Shown here piece by piece: positions 44,157 to 53,090 of a DNA stretch of 64,000 bases (position 1 is the first letter of the stretch; each line of letters opens with the position of its first letter). The DNA is from Clostridium weizhouense (GTDB taxonomy: Bacteria; Bacillota; Clostridia; Clostridiales; Clostridiaceae), in the NCBI RefSeq assembly GCF_019431045.1, contig NZ_JAHXPT010000012.1:62001-126000 (forward strand), read 5' to 3'. The notes beneath the pieces were generated by a model, which was not told where the DNA came from, did no database searches, and saw only the letters and a list, made by a program, of their open reading frames with translations. The translations under genes and the position numbers were made by a program.

Positions 44157-44972
44157 ATGAATAAAGAAAATTTAGTTTCTACATTAAAAGAAGTTAAAAA
44201 AGATATTATAGAAATGATCTATGAAGCAAAATCAGGACATCCCGGTGGATCATTATCTTGTTCAGAAATAATAACATATTTATATAATGAAAAGATGAAC
44301 GTTGATGTAAAAAATCCAAAAGATGCAAATAGAGACAGATTTGTGTTAAGTAAAGGTCATGCAGCTCCAGCTCTTTATGCTGTATTAGCTGAAAAAGGAT
44401 ATTTCTCTAAAGAAGAATTAAAAAGTTTAAGAAAAACAGGGGCACTTCTTCAAGGACATCCAGATTCTAAACATGTTCCAGGAGTTGACGTTTCAACAGG
44501 TTCATTAGGTCAAGGAATATCAAATTCAGTTGGAATGGCACTAGGACTTAAAACACAAAAAAATGATGCTAAAGTTTATGTACTTTTAGGAGATGGAGAA
44601 TTACAAGAAGGATTAGTTTGGGAAGCTTCAATGGCAGCAGCTCATTATAAATTAAATAATTTAGTTGCTATAATTGACAACAATGGTCTTCAAATTGATG
44701 GGAAGAATGAAGATGTAATGGGGATTACTCCTTTAGATAAGAAATTTGAAAGCTTTGGATGGAATGTTGTTCTTTGTGAAGATGGTAATGATTTTGACAA
44801 GATTAATGAAGCATTCTTAAAGGTTGATGAATGTAAAGATAAGCCAAGTGTAATAGTTGCTAAAACTGTAAAAGGTAAAGGTGTTAGCTTTATGGAAAAT
44901 CAAGCAGGATGGCATGGTCAAGCACCTAATGAAGAGCAGAAAAATAAAGCATTAAGTGAACTTGGAAGATAG
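44157..44972 (+). CDS. Transketolase, N-terminal (TPP-binding) subunit
   Basis: A 271-residue protein corresponding to the first half of transketolase. It carries SGHPGGSLSCSEI (about residues 24-36), SKGHAAPALYAVLAEKG (about 63-79), GSLGQGISNSVGMALG (about 112-127) and the thiamine-diphosphate motif GDGELQEG...NNGLQIDG (about 143-180). The C-terminal half is a separate gene 14 nt downstream, a common clostridial split. It moves two-carbon units, carrying ribose-5-phosphate into glycolysis. SD GGTGA precedes the ATG. Confidence 0.94.
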   Translation: MNKENLVSTLKEVKKDIIEMIYEAKSGHPGGSLSCSEIITYLYNEKMNVDVKNPKDANRDRFVLSKGHAAPALYAVLAEKGYFSKEELKSLRKTGALLQGHPDSKHVPGVDVSTGSLGQGISNSVGMALGLKTQKNDAKVYVLLGDGELQEGLVWEASMAAAHYKLNNLVAIIDNNGLQIDGKNEDVMGITPLDKKFESFGWNVVLCEDGNDFDKINEAFLKVDECKDKPSVIVAKTVKGKGVSFMENQAGWHGQAPNEEQKNKALSELGR

Positions 44973-44986
44973 GAGGAATTTTTAAG

Positions 44987-45913
44987 ATGGGTAAGGCAAC
45001 AAGAGAATCATATGGAATGGCATTAGTTGAACTTGGACATGAAAATGAAAAGGTAGTAGTTTTAGATGCAGACCTTTCAAAATCAACAAAGACTAATGGA
45101 TTTAAAGAAGAATTTAAAGATAGATTTTTTAATGCAGGAATAGCAGAACAAAACTTAATGGGAATGGCTGCTGGATTTGCTAATGTAGGAAATATACCTT
45201 TTGCAAGTACATTTGCTGTTTTTGCTACTGGAAGAGCTTTTGAAGTAATAAGAAATTCAATTTGTTACCCAAAAGTTAATGTGAAGATAGCTGCAACTCA
45301 TGCGGGAATTACAGTTGGAGAAGATGGTGGATCACATCAATCAGTTGAAGATATAGCACTTATGACTTCACTTCCAAATATGACAGTAATAGTACCAGCA
45401 GATCATAGAGAAGCAATGGCTGCAACAAAGGCAGCAGCCGTATTTGAAGGCCCTGTTTACTTAAGATTTGGAAGATGTAATACAGAAGATATATTTGGTG
45501 ATGATTACAAATTTGAAATTGGAAAAGGTACTGAGTTAAGAGAAGGAAATGATGTTGCTATTATTGCTACAGGAATGATGGTTCAAAAAGCCATTGAAGC
45601 TTCAAAAGAATTAGAAGCACAAGGAATTAAAGCAAGAGTAATAAATATTTCAACTATAAAACCAATAGATAGAGAGATAATTTTAAAAGCTGCTAAGGAA
45701 ACTAAAGGAATAGTTACTGCAGAAGAACATTCAGTTATAGGTGGACTTGGAGCTATGGTATCTCAAGTTATATGTGGTGAATGTCCTACATTAATTAAGA
45801 TGGTTGGAATTAAAGATACGTTTGGTGAATCTGGAACTCCAGATGAACTTATGGAAAAATACAATTTAACTAGTAAAGCAATTATAGAAGAAGTTAAGTC
45901 AATATTAAAGTAA
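44987..45913 (+). CDS. Transketolase, C-terminal (pyrimidine-binding) subunit
   Basis: A 308-residue partner of the preceding gene. Landmarks are VVLDADLSKSTKT (about residues 22-34), RFFNAGIAEQNLMGMAAG (about 44-61, with the conserved catalytic Glu), HAGITVGEDGGSHQSVEDIALM (about 104-125) and a C-terminal transketolase domain from about 185. Together the two subunits make a complete transketolase (or a DXPS-like enzyme; cluster context favours transketolase). SD GGAGGA precedes the ATG. Confidence 0.94.
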   Translation: MGKATRESYGMALVELGHENEKVVVLDADLSKSTKTNGFKEEFKDRFFNAGIAEQNLMGMAAGFANVGNIPFASTFAVFATGRAFEVIRNSICYPKVNVKIAATHAGITVGEDGGSHQSVEDIALMTSLPNMTVIVPADHREAMAATKAAAVFEGPVYLRFGRCNTEDIFGDDYKFEIGKGTELREGNDVAIIATGMMVQKAIEASKELEAQGIKARVINISTIKPIDREIILKAAKETKGIVTAEEHSVIGGLGAMVSQVICGECPTLIKMVGIKDTFGESGTPDELMEKYNLTSKAIIEEVKSILK

Positions 45914-46051
45914 TTTTAATTAAGAATGTAAAAAGAGTTATTATTATAGTATGAAAAATCTAAAAGGCAAATTTTAATGTTATTTTATAGTTATACAATA
46001 ATATAAATATTAAGTTAAATATAATTAAAACGAGATAAGTGGAGGTATAAA

Positions 46052-46759
46052 ATGAGTATTCATATTAATGCACCAGAAGGTGCTATAGCAGAAAGTGTAT
46101 TATTACCAGGAGATCCTTTAAGAGCCAAATTTATAGCTGAAACATTTTTAGAAGATGTAGTTTGCTATAATGAAGTTAGAGGAATGTATGGATTTACAGG
46201 AACATATAAGGGAAAAAGAATTTCAGTTCAAGGAACAGGAATGGGTATACCATCAATGTCCATATATGCTACGGAATTAATTGAAAGTTATGGTGTTAAA
46301 AATCTTATAAGAGTTGGAACTTGTGGTGGATATCATGAAAGAGTTAAAATAAGAGATCTTATAATAGCAATGTCAACTTGTACAGATTCAAATCTTAATT
46401 TAGTAAGATTCCAAGGAAGAACATTTGCACCAACAGCAAGTTTTGATTTATTAAAACCAGCTTATGATATAGCAGTAGCAAAAGGATTTGAACCTAAAGT
46501 AGGAAGTGTATATAGTTCAGATATATTCTATGGTGATGATGATGAAGATTGGAAGAAATGGGCTAACTTTGGTTGCCTAGGAGTAGAAATGGAATCAGCA
46601 GCATTATACACAATTGCAGCTAAATATGGAGTTAATGCATTAACATTACTTACAGTAAGTGATCATTTTATAACAAAAGAAGTTACAAGTGCAGAAGAAA
46701 GACAAACAACATTTAAAGCAATGATGGAAGTTGCACTTGATACAATAGCTAGCTTATAA
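46052..46759 (+). CDS. deoD: Purine nucleoside phosphorylase (DeoD type)
   Basis: A 235-residue hexameric-type phosphorylase that releases purine bases and (deoxy)ribose-1-phosphate. Motifs are [14 protein letters not shown] (about residues 17-30), [17 protein letters not shown] (about 65-81), RVGTCGGYH (about 90-98), [14 protein letters not shown] (about 184-197) and the active-site TVSDHF (about 205-210). Last gene of the salvage cluster. SD GGAGG precedes the ATG, and a 16-bp hairpin follows. Confidence 0.96.
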   Translation: MSIHINAPEGAIAESVLLPGDPLRAKFIAETFLEDVVCYNEVRGMYGFTGTYKGKRISVQGTGMGIPSMSIYATELIESYGVKNLIRVGTCGGYHERVKIRDLIIAMSTCTDSNLNLVRFQGRTFAPTASFDLLKPAYDIAVAKGFEPKVGSVYSSDIFYGDDDEDWKKWANFGCLGVEMESAALYTIAAKYGVNALTLLTVSDHFITKEVTSAEERQTTFKAMMEVALDTIASL

Positions 46760-46782
46760 TATAGAAATTTAAAATTTACAAT

Positions 46783-46820
46783 ATTTAAAGAGGACTATTA
46801 AAAAATAGTCCTCTTTAAAT
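46783..46820 (+). terminator. 16-bp hairpin after deoD
   Basis: ATTTAAAGAGGACTAT (46783-46798) pairs perfectly with 46805-46820 over a 6-nt loop; the right arm contains CTCTTT but only a short T-rich tail follows. Confidence 0.8.
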
Positions 46821-46825
46821 ATATA

Positions 46826-46940
46826 GAGCAGTTATAAAAACTCAGAACACTGAAAGGATGATAAAATTTAAGGTAAAGCATCCATTCTCCATTCAAACGT
46901 AGTATAGCCGCTTTGTTCTGTTAATAGTGAACTAAAATTT
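46826..46940. repeat. Family C degenerate dispersed repeat
   Basis: CATTCAAACGTAGTATAGCC and the following GCTTTGTTCTGTTAATAG resemble 12430-12470. It is G+C-richer than the flanks and non-coding. It lies between the convergent deoD and PilZ genes. The similarity is limited to about 50 nt. Confidence 0.35.
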
Positions 46941-46971
46941 AAAGTAGTAAGTTTCATATATGTAGTTAAAA

Positions 46972-47586
46972 TTATTTTGGATAATATTTGAAAAATTTTG
47001 AATTATAATTTTTAAGTATAAAATTTTCCAAGTAAGAATTGTTGGAATCATTATGTATATTAAACTCACAACCATAATAATATAAATTATTTTTTTCATA
47101 TTTTCTTTTAGTGAATGTTTCTATAGATATAAAGTTATTATCTATAGGTAGTTCGATAAAGAAATTTATATTTTTAGGTATATTTAATGGCGATTCTAAT
47201 AATATACCATTAATACTTAGATTTTTACTTGTCATTAAAATTGGTTTAGATAAAGTAATAGCCTCTTTTGATTTTTTACGTATCTTATTTATCTGTAATG
47301 GAATATTTACAATTATTCTATTACTATCTCTTCTATTATTAGAAAATAGATATTTCACATTATTAATTGTTATAGTATTTTCAAATATGTTACAAATAAC
47401 ACCACTATATATAGAAATCCCATCATCTTTATCAAAAATATTTATAAAAATTTCTTCATTAAATTTTAATTCGGTTTTTTCATCAGCAAACATAGTTAAA
47501 GTATTATTTCGAAATTTATCTACTATTCCATTAGTTGATGTCTTATCATCAATAGAGGTTATTTTTACTAAAGAATATTTAAGCAT
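46972..47586 (-). CDS. PilZ domain protein (cyclic di-GMP receptor candidate)
   Basis: A 204-residue cytoplasmic protein with the YcgR-like two-part layout. The N-terminal beta-rich domain (about residues 1-80) is followed by a PilZ domain with the c-di-GMP switch NRRDSNRIIV (about 84-93, RxxxR) and NLSINGILLES (about 124-134, (D/N)xSxxG). Such proteins couple c-di-GMP to motility or surface polysaccharide. The ATG at 47586 is the first start, as a TAA stands in frame two codons upstream. The SD is 27 nt away, with a hairpin between (see that feature). Confidence 0.85.
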   Translation of the reverse strand: MLKYSLVKITSIDDKTSTNGIVDKFRNNTLTMFADEKTELKFNEEIFINIFDKDDGISIYSGVICNIFENTITINNVKYLFSNNRRDSNRIIVNIPLQINKIRKKSKEAITLSKPILMTSKNLSINGILLESPLNIPKNINFFIELPIDNNFISIETFTKRKYEKNNLYYYGCEFNIHNDSNNSYLENFILKNYNSKFFKYYPK

Positions 47587-47620
47587 ATATTAGTCTATTA
47601 AAACTTAGACTTTACCTCCT
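47587..47620 (-). promoter_or_regulatory. Displaced SD with hairpin before the PilZ gene
   Basis: On the minus strand a strong SD, AGGAGGT (47620-47614), is 27 nt from the ATG, too far for normal initiation. Between them AGTCTA (47611-47606) pairs with TAGACT (47597-47592) around an 8-nt loop. Folding removes 20 nt and leaves 7 nt between SD and ATG, the normal distance. The hairpin may thus be needed for translation and could be a control point. Confidence 0.6.
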
Positions 47621-47657
47621 TTAAAGTATATTTTCCATTTATTAAAAATAATCATAT

Positions 47658-47740
47658 GCCATACCATTATTTCTGTACTATTTTTGGAAAGAGGTATGGC
47701 TAAAAAAATTATGCTCCGCAGTTGGTTAGCAATTTTTTAT
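47658..47740. repeat. Two adjacent hairpins between divergent genes
   Basis: GCCATACC (47658-47665) pairs with GGTATGGC (47693-47700), then AAAAAATT (47703-47710) with AATTTTTT (47731-47738) around a comparatively G+C-rich loop (TGCTCCGCAGTTGG). Each has a terminator-like T-run. They lie in the 500-nt gap between the divergent PilZ and methyltransferase genes. The remainder (47741-48085) is AT-rich with nothing else seen. Confidence 0.45.
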
Positions 47741-48085
47741 AAATTAGATATATTTATAATATAAAAATAAGTAAATATAGTATAAATATAAAATTTTCAA
47801 TATAATATTAATCTTTCCATTATAATATTCGTATTAAGTTTTAATAATATTAATATTATTAAAAGTAAAATATGATATTTTTAAAAAAACCACAAAAAAT
47901 TAAACAAAAGATAATAAAACTCATTAAAAAGAATTAAATTAATAAATAAAAGATAACAAAATAAGTAATTTTAATTCAAAAAAGTAATAAAATGTATTTA
48001 TAATAATATTTTTATATGTAATTAGCTTAAATTTGTTGTAAAATTACTATGTATAGAAGCAGAAATTTAGTTAGAAGGTGATTTT

Positions 48086-48646
48086 ATGAATAATAATTTA
48101 CCATTTTTTAGGTATGTAGGAGATGTAAGTAAAATATCTCATTATATAATAAAAGAATTTTTATATAATAAAGAAATTGCTATAGATGCAACTTTAGGTA
48201 ATGGAAATGATACAGATTTTTTAGCGAATAATTTTAAATTGGTATATGCTTTTGAAATTCAAAAATGTGCATGTGACAATTATATAAACAATAAAAAAGA
48301 TAATGTTAACATTATAAATGCTTCACATCATCTTATAAAAGAGTATATATCTGAACCAGTAGATTGTATTATGTACAATTTGGGTTTTTTACCTGGAGGA
48401 AATAAAAGTATTACAACCAAAAATGAAACTTCATTAAAAAGTATCAAAGATGGATTAAAAATCTTAAATAAAGGGGGAATAATGACTATTTGTATTTATA
48501 GAGGACATGATGAAGGCAAGATAGAAGAATCTTGTATTATATCATATCTTGAATCACTGCCAAAGAATCAATATGGAGTAATGTTACATAGTTTTTTAAA
48601 TAGAAGTGTAGATGCACCACTTCTTGTAGTAGTAGAAAGAAAATAA
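48086..48646 (+). CDS. MnmM/YtqB-type tRNA methyltransferase
   Basis: A 186-residue class I SAM-dependent methyltransferase. The SAM loop is AIDATLGNGNDTDFLA (about residues 31-46). VYAFEIQKCA follows at about 52-61, and the family-specific MYNLGFLPGGNKSITT is at about 95-110. This matches the YtqB group (rRNA methylase PF06962 type), shown in B. subtilis to make the final methylation of mnm5s2U in tRNA. SD AGAAGGTGA precedes the ATG. It is monocistronic, and a long hairpin follows. Confidence 0.87.
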   Translation: MNNNLPFFRYVGDVSKISHYIIKEFLYNKEIAIDATLGNGNDTDFLANNFKLVYAFEIQKCACDNYINNKKDNVNIINASHHLIKEYISEPVDCIMYNLGFLPGGNKSITTKNETSLKSIKDGLKILNKGGIMTICIYRGHDEGKIEESCIISYLESLPKNQYGVMLHSFLNRSVDAPLLVVVERK

Positions 48647-48727
48647 GTTGTATTAAATTTATATACAACCTATTCTATAGATTTAACTTCCAGTCTATGT
48701 TTTAACATAGTGTTGATATTTTTGAAA

Positions 48728-48778
48728 AACAAACCTAGTATTTAATAAAAATAAAGTTATTAAACACTAGGTTTGTTA
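48728..48778. terminator. Long hairpin after the MnmM-like gene
   Basis: AACAAACCTAGT (48728-48739) pairs with 48766-48777, and inside that TTTAATAA pairs with TTATTAAA after one mismatch. This gives about 20 bp of stem. Confidence 0.8.
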
Positions 48779-48838
48779 AATAAACTATAGACTATAGTAT
48801 ATATAATTTATAGTTTTAATATTAAATTTTAAGTTAGT

Positions 48839-48988
48839 TTAAAAATGAGAATCTATTTCTTTTCTTCTAATTTTCTTTAAATCTTTTAATCTTAAATTAG
48901 TTTTTTCCATTATGGTATCGAAAGGTTCACCATCAATCATCATCTTTCTAGCCATTTCTTGTGCATCAGTTTTACTTAAGTTACCCAT
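48839..48988 (-). CDS. Small protein of unknown function (49 aa)
   Basis: A minus-strand gene from ATG at 48988-48986 to TAA at 48839, with a strong SD (GGAGGTT) 5-6 nt upstream. The 49-residue product is charged and helical (KTDAQEMARKMMIDGEPF then DTIMEKTNLRLKDLKKIRRK). Its second half resembles a helix-turn-helix recognition unit, like the tail of some transposase/Rpn-type proteins, but no complete domain is present. I do not recognise it. The good SD and clean frame argue that it is real. Confidence 0.65.
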   Translation of the reverse strand: MGNLSKTDAQEMARKMMIDGEPFDTIMEKTNLRLKDLKKIRRKEIDSHF

Positions 48989-49109
48989 TTAATAACCTCC
49001 TATAAATTTTACTAACATTGATATTTTGTGCTTAAAGATAAAATATATTCATAAAGATTATAAGAAAATTGATTTAAGAAGAATTAGTAAGTAAATAGTT
49101 GTTAATCTA

Positions 49110-50321
49110 TTAAGAATCAAATCTATTGACTTTAAATAGCTCTAAATCTTTAACTACTTCTTTTTTATATAGTTTACTTAAGAACATCCCCCCAAGTATA
49201 GCAAATAAAATTCCATTTGCTCCATACCCTAGACAATACCATAAATTTTTATTTTTATCATTTCCTATAAAACCTAAATTATCATTTGTAGATATAAAAC
49301 ATCCACAATATTTATAGTCTATTTCAATATTTTTTATATTTTTAAATATAGATTTTAATCTTTGTTCTAAGATATCATATTTTTGTTTTACTAACTCTTT
49401 ATTTTGCATTTGCTCAAAACTAATATCCTCTCCTCCAATAATAATTCTATTATCTACAGTACTTCTAATATAGTTGTAAGGGTCAGAATTATCTCTTATT
49501 AAAGTTCCATCATAAAATTTATTAAGATTTTCAATTGGCTTTGTTGCTATATTAAAAGTACAAAATTTAGTTCCAAAATTTCTATTTGTAAATAATGCAG
49601 TATTATATCCCGTAGCAACAATTACTTTTTTACCTTTTACTTTATAGCCATAAGATGTTTCTACTTCTATATAATCATCATAATAATGTATATTTTTAAC
49701 TTCAGTATTTTCATAAATATTAAGTCCCATATCAATACTTACATTAAGTAACTGCATAGTATATTTATAAGGATCTATTTCTATACCTCCATTTTTACTA
49801 GTCACTCCTGCTTTTAATTCAAAAGGATATTTATTATTAGAGGAATCTACATATTCAACATCGAATCCATTCTCTTTTCTTAATGAATATTCTTGTTTTA
49901 TAGCTTTTTCTTCTAAATTAGTAGCTGTATATAGTAAAGTATCTCGTTTAATATAATCACATTTATTACCATATTCACATATAAAGTCGTCAATTTCTTT
50001 TAAAGCTAATAAACCAAGATTATAAGCTTTTAAACAATTTTCAAGTCCTAATATATTTGATAATTGTGAGATATTATCATCTAGTTCATATTGCAAAAGT
50101 GAGGTGGTTATACTTGTACTTCCATGGGCAACTCTTCCTTTCTCAAGAATAGTAGTTTTTATATTATTTTTTGAAAGGTAATATCCACAAATGCATCCAG
50201 TTACACCACCACCTATAATTATTACATCTGTTTCTAAGTTTTCTGTTAAATAGTTAAATTGATGATTTATTTTGTTTATATTAGTAAATAGAGGTTTACC
50301 TTTTACATATTCTAAATCCAA
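49110..50321 (-). CDS. FAD-dependent oxidoreductase (DAO family)
   Basis: A 403-residue D-amino-acid-oxidase-like flavoprotein. The dinucleotide motif VIIIGGGVTGCICGYYLSK is at about residues 33-51. VAHGSTSITTSLLQYE (about 63-78) and a second FAD contact KKVIVATGYNT (about 231-241) follow. The C-terminal motif is YCLGYGANGILFAILGG (about 364-380). It probably oxidises an amine or amino acid. It lacks a C-terminal Rieske domain found in some relatives. The start is TTG (50321-50319), with SD AGGAGTG upstream. Confidence 0.85.
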   Translation of the reverse strand: MDLEYVKGKPLFTNINKINHQFNYLTENLETDVIIIGGGVTGCICGYYLSKNNIKTTILEKGRVAHGSTSITTSLLQYELDDNISQLSNILGLENCLKAYNLGLLALKEIDDFICEYGNKCDYIKRDTLLYTATNLEEKAIKQEYSLRKENGFDVEYVDSSNNKYPFELKAGVTSKNGGIEIDPYKYTMQLLNVSIDMGLNIYENTEVKNIHYYDDYIEVETSYGYKVKGKKVIVATGYNTALFTNRNFGTKFCTFNIATKPIENLNKFYDGTLIRDNSDPYNYIRSTVDNRIIIGGEDISFEQMQNKELVKQKYDILEQRLKSIFKNIKNIEIDYKYCGCFISTNDNLGFIGNDKNKNLWYCLGYGANGILFAILGGMFLSKLYKKEVVKDLELFKVNRFDS

Positions 50322-50460
50322 AATTGATCACTCCTATAGTTATATTTTTTTGTTTAAAATATTTTTTAATTATTTAAGAGAATATTATTAATAGCTATAA
50401 GTTACATTATTATTTTTAAACTATCCATGAAATATATACTATAGTAATTATTAAATAATT

Positions 50461-51309
50461 TTAAATTAAAAACTCTCTAGGAGATTTATTAAATAATTTT
50501 TTAAATGATCGTAGAAAGCTAGAATAATCATTAAAGCCACACTGTATAGATGCTTTTACAATAGGTTCTCCATTTGATATAAGATCTTTTACCATAATTA
50601 ATCTTTTTTGAAGTATATAATTATGCAATGTGTATCCAGTTTCTTTTTTAAATTTATGCATAAGATAATATTTACTAATATAAAATTTTTCAGATATAGA
50701 TTCAATAGAAAGATTCTCAGATAAATTACTATTTATATATTTTAAAATATTTTCAATTTGTTTATCGTATTTAAGAGATTCATAATCATTTATATACATA
50801 TTACCAAGATATATTCTGTTTAAATATATAATTAATTGAATAAATAATGAATTACTTAAAAGTTTACTACCAAATTCAGAGGAATTTAAAGAGGATTCAA
50901 GAGAGCCTATTAATGATTTAATATTATTTTGAATGTTAGCTTCAAGTCTTATAAGGTTGAAGCTTTTTTCATTTGCTAATTTAAAACATTCAGAAAGATC
51001 ACAGTTTTCATAATTATGATTTTTAATAAAGTCTGAATTAGCCCAAATAATTATTCGTTCATAAGTTTCAGAAGGATCAATTATAGGTTTATGAACATCA
51101 TGGTTGTTTACAAGTAAAATATCCCAAGGCTTTAAATAGTATGCTTTTCCTTCAATTAAGTAAGTTACTTTACCAGATAGAAATATAATTACTTTATTAA
51201 AATCATGGTAATGAAATTCAAATTCTTGATTTTTCTTATCTTTTATATGAAACAATTTAAAGTCACTATGTAAATATCCTGATTTGTTATTAGAATGAAT
51301 ATTACTCAT
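50461..51309 (-). CDS. AraC family transcriptional regulator
   Basis: A 282-residue regulator. An N-terminal cupin-type sensor (about residues 15-110: FEFHYHDFNKVIIFLSGKVTYLIEG, KPWDILLVNNHDVHKP) is followed by a C-terminal pair of helix-turn-helix motifs (about 180-281: LSIESISEKFYISKYYLMHKFKKETGYTLHNYI and ASIQCGFNDYSSFLRSFKKLFNKSPREF). The ligand is unknown. SD AAAGGTGAA precedes the ATG. The FAD oxidoreductase gene lies 140 nt downstream on the same strand and may be a target. Confidence 0.92.
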   Translation of the reverse strand: MSNIHSNNKSGYLHSDFKLFHIKDKKNQEFEFHYHDFNKVIIFLSGKVTYLIEGKAYYLKPWDILLVNNHDVHKPIIDPSETYERIIIWANSDFIKNHNYENCDLSECFKLANEKSFNLIRLEANIQNNIKSLIGSLESSLNSSEFGSKLLSNSLFIQLIIYLNRIYLGNMYINDYESLKYDKQIENILKYINSNLSENLSIESISEKFYISKYYLMHKFKKETGYTLHNYILQKRLIMVKDLISNGEPIVKASIQCGFNDYSSFLRSFKKLFNKSPREFLI

Positions 51310-51602
51310 TTAAAATTCACCTTTCTATATATGGCTATGATTATATATATTGTAATAATAATTTTTGAATATTTTGTTGAAGATTTAAAGTTGCAATGTA
51401 TATATTTTATTTTAATTAAAGAACTTTGTTTTTATTATGATATAGATATTGTAAATAATATAAACAATCATATAGCACTTTTTACAATATATCAAGCAAT
51501 ATATGCACTATTTATAGTTAAAATATTGTATATAATGATACTATAAAGAAAATTTTGGTTTAAAATGATTGCTTAGGTTAACCAATTAATGGAGGAATAA
51601 GA

Positions 51603-53063
51603 ATGAAATTACATGAAGTATTAAAAGATATTGATTATATATTAGTAAATGGGAATTTAGATGTTAAGATTAATAGTATAAGTTATGATTCAAGGAGAGT
51701 ATCAAAAGATTCATTATTTGTATGTATAAAAGGCAATAGTGTAGATGGTCATAATTTTATTAAAGAGGCAATTAGAAAAGGTGCAATTGCTATAGTTGTA
51801 GAAGCGGAGATTGAGCTTAGGAATAAGGAAATTGTAGTTATAAATGTTAAGAACACAAGAAAAGCATTAGCTTGTCTTTCAAATTCATTTTATGAAAATC
51901 CATCTAAAGAGGTTGAATTAGTAGGAGTAACTGGAACAAACGGAAAAACTACGGTTATACATTATATAAGAGATATACTTGAGGGATATGGAAAAAAGAC
52001 TGGTATAATAGGAACTTTAGGATATGAACTTGATGGTTGTGATATAAACATAGAAAAAAATAATCCAACAACTCCAGAGGCTTTAGAATTGCAAGCGGTA
52101 ATAAGAGAGTTTATAAATAATGAAGCTAAAAGTGTTGTTATGGAAGTTACATCATCAGCATTATCAAAAAATAGAGTAGATTATTGTGATTTTAATGTTG
52201 GTGTATTTACAAATTTATCTCAAGATCATTTAGAAGAACATGGGACAATGGAGGCATATAAAAATGAAAAGATGAAGTTGTTTCATAAGTGTAAAATTGG
52301 AGTTATTAATTTAGATGATAAGATATCACAAGAACTTATAGAAAAAGCAAGTTGTGAAATTTTAACTTATGGAATAAGTAATACAGCAGATATTAGAGCA
52401 ACTCAAGTAAGATATAGTAATGACTCAGTAAGTTTTATCGTTAATTTTAAAAATATTATTAGAAAAATAAAAGTTGATTCACCAGGAAAATTTACAGTTT
52501 ATAATGTTTTAGCAACAATAGGTGCATGTTATGCCTTAGGAATAGATATTGAGAAAATTTTAAATTTAATAGGAAATCTTAAAAGAGTATCTGGAAGAAT
52601 TGAAAGTGTAAAAAACAATTTAAATAAAAATATAATAGTTGATTATGCACATACACCAGATGCATTAGAAAAGCTACTTGTTATGGCAAAGGATATAACT
52701 AAAGGAAAGATTATTGTGGTATTTGGATGTGGTGGAGATAGAGATAGAACAAAGCGTCCTTTAATGGGAATGGTTGTTGGAGAATTTGCAGATTATACAA
52801 TAATAACTTCAGACAATCCTAGGACAGAAGATCCAAATAAAATTATTAATGATATAGAAGAAGGTATGAAAGTTATAAATGTTTCATATGAAAGAATTGT
52901 TGATAGAAGAGAAGCAATAGAAAAAGCAGTAAAAATTTTAGAAGATGATGATTTACTTATAATAGCTGGCAAGGGGCATGAAGATTATCAAATTATAGGA
53001 AATACAAAAATACATTTTGATGATAGAGAAGTAGTGAAAGAAATTTTAGAAAAGGCTATTTAA
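51603..53063 (+). CDS. murE: UDP-N-acetylmuramoyl-tripeptide synthetase MurE
   Basis: A 486-residue Mur ligase that adds the third amino acid to UDP-MurNAc-L-Ala-D-Glu in peptidoglycan synthesis. The N-terminal domain (about 1-100) has DSRRVSKDSLFVCIKG. The ATP loop GVTGTNGKTT is at about 108-117. VMEVTSSAL (about 180-188), the central ligase residues, and the C-terminal specificity motif DNPR (about 407-410, in TSDNPRTEDP) follow. DNPR is typical of meso-diaminopimelate-adding enzymes. SD GGAGGA precedes the ATG. A symporter gene follows 27 nt downstream. Confidence 0.95.
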   Translation: MKLHEVLKDIDYILVNGNLDVKINSISYDSRRVSKDSLFVCIKGNSVDGHNFIKEAIRKGAIAIVVEAEIELRNKEIVVINVKNTRKALACLSNSFYENPSKEVELVGVTGTNGKTTVIHYIRDILEGYGKKTGIIGTLGYELDGCDINIEKNNPTTPEALELQAVIREFINNEAKSVVMEVTSSALSKNRVDYCDFNVGVFTNLSQDHLEEHGTMEAYKNEKMKLFHKCKIGVINLDDKISQELIEKASCEILTYGISNTADIRATQVRYSNDSVSFIVNFKNIIRKIKVDSPGKFTVYNVLATIGACYALGIDIEKILNLIGNLKRVSGRIESVKNNLNKNIIVDYAHTPDALEKLLVMAKDITKGKIIVVFGCGGDRDRTKRPLMGMVVGEFADYTIITSDNPRTEDPNKIINDIEEGMKVINVSYERIVDRREAIEKAVKILEDDDLLIIAGKGHEDYQIIGNTKIHFDDREVVKEILEKAI

Positions 53064-53090
53064 AATTATTGAATAGAGGAGGAATATAAG

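Noticed and set aside
51295-51546. Plus-strand ORF of 83 codons at the head of the AraC regulator gene
   Set aside because: No SD, overlaps the start of the minus-strand AraC gene, and the peptide is the low-complexity Ile/Tyr-rich type that AT-rich DNA gives by chance.
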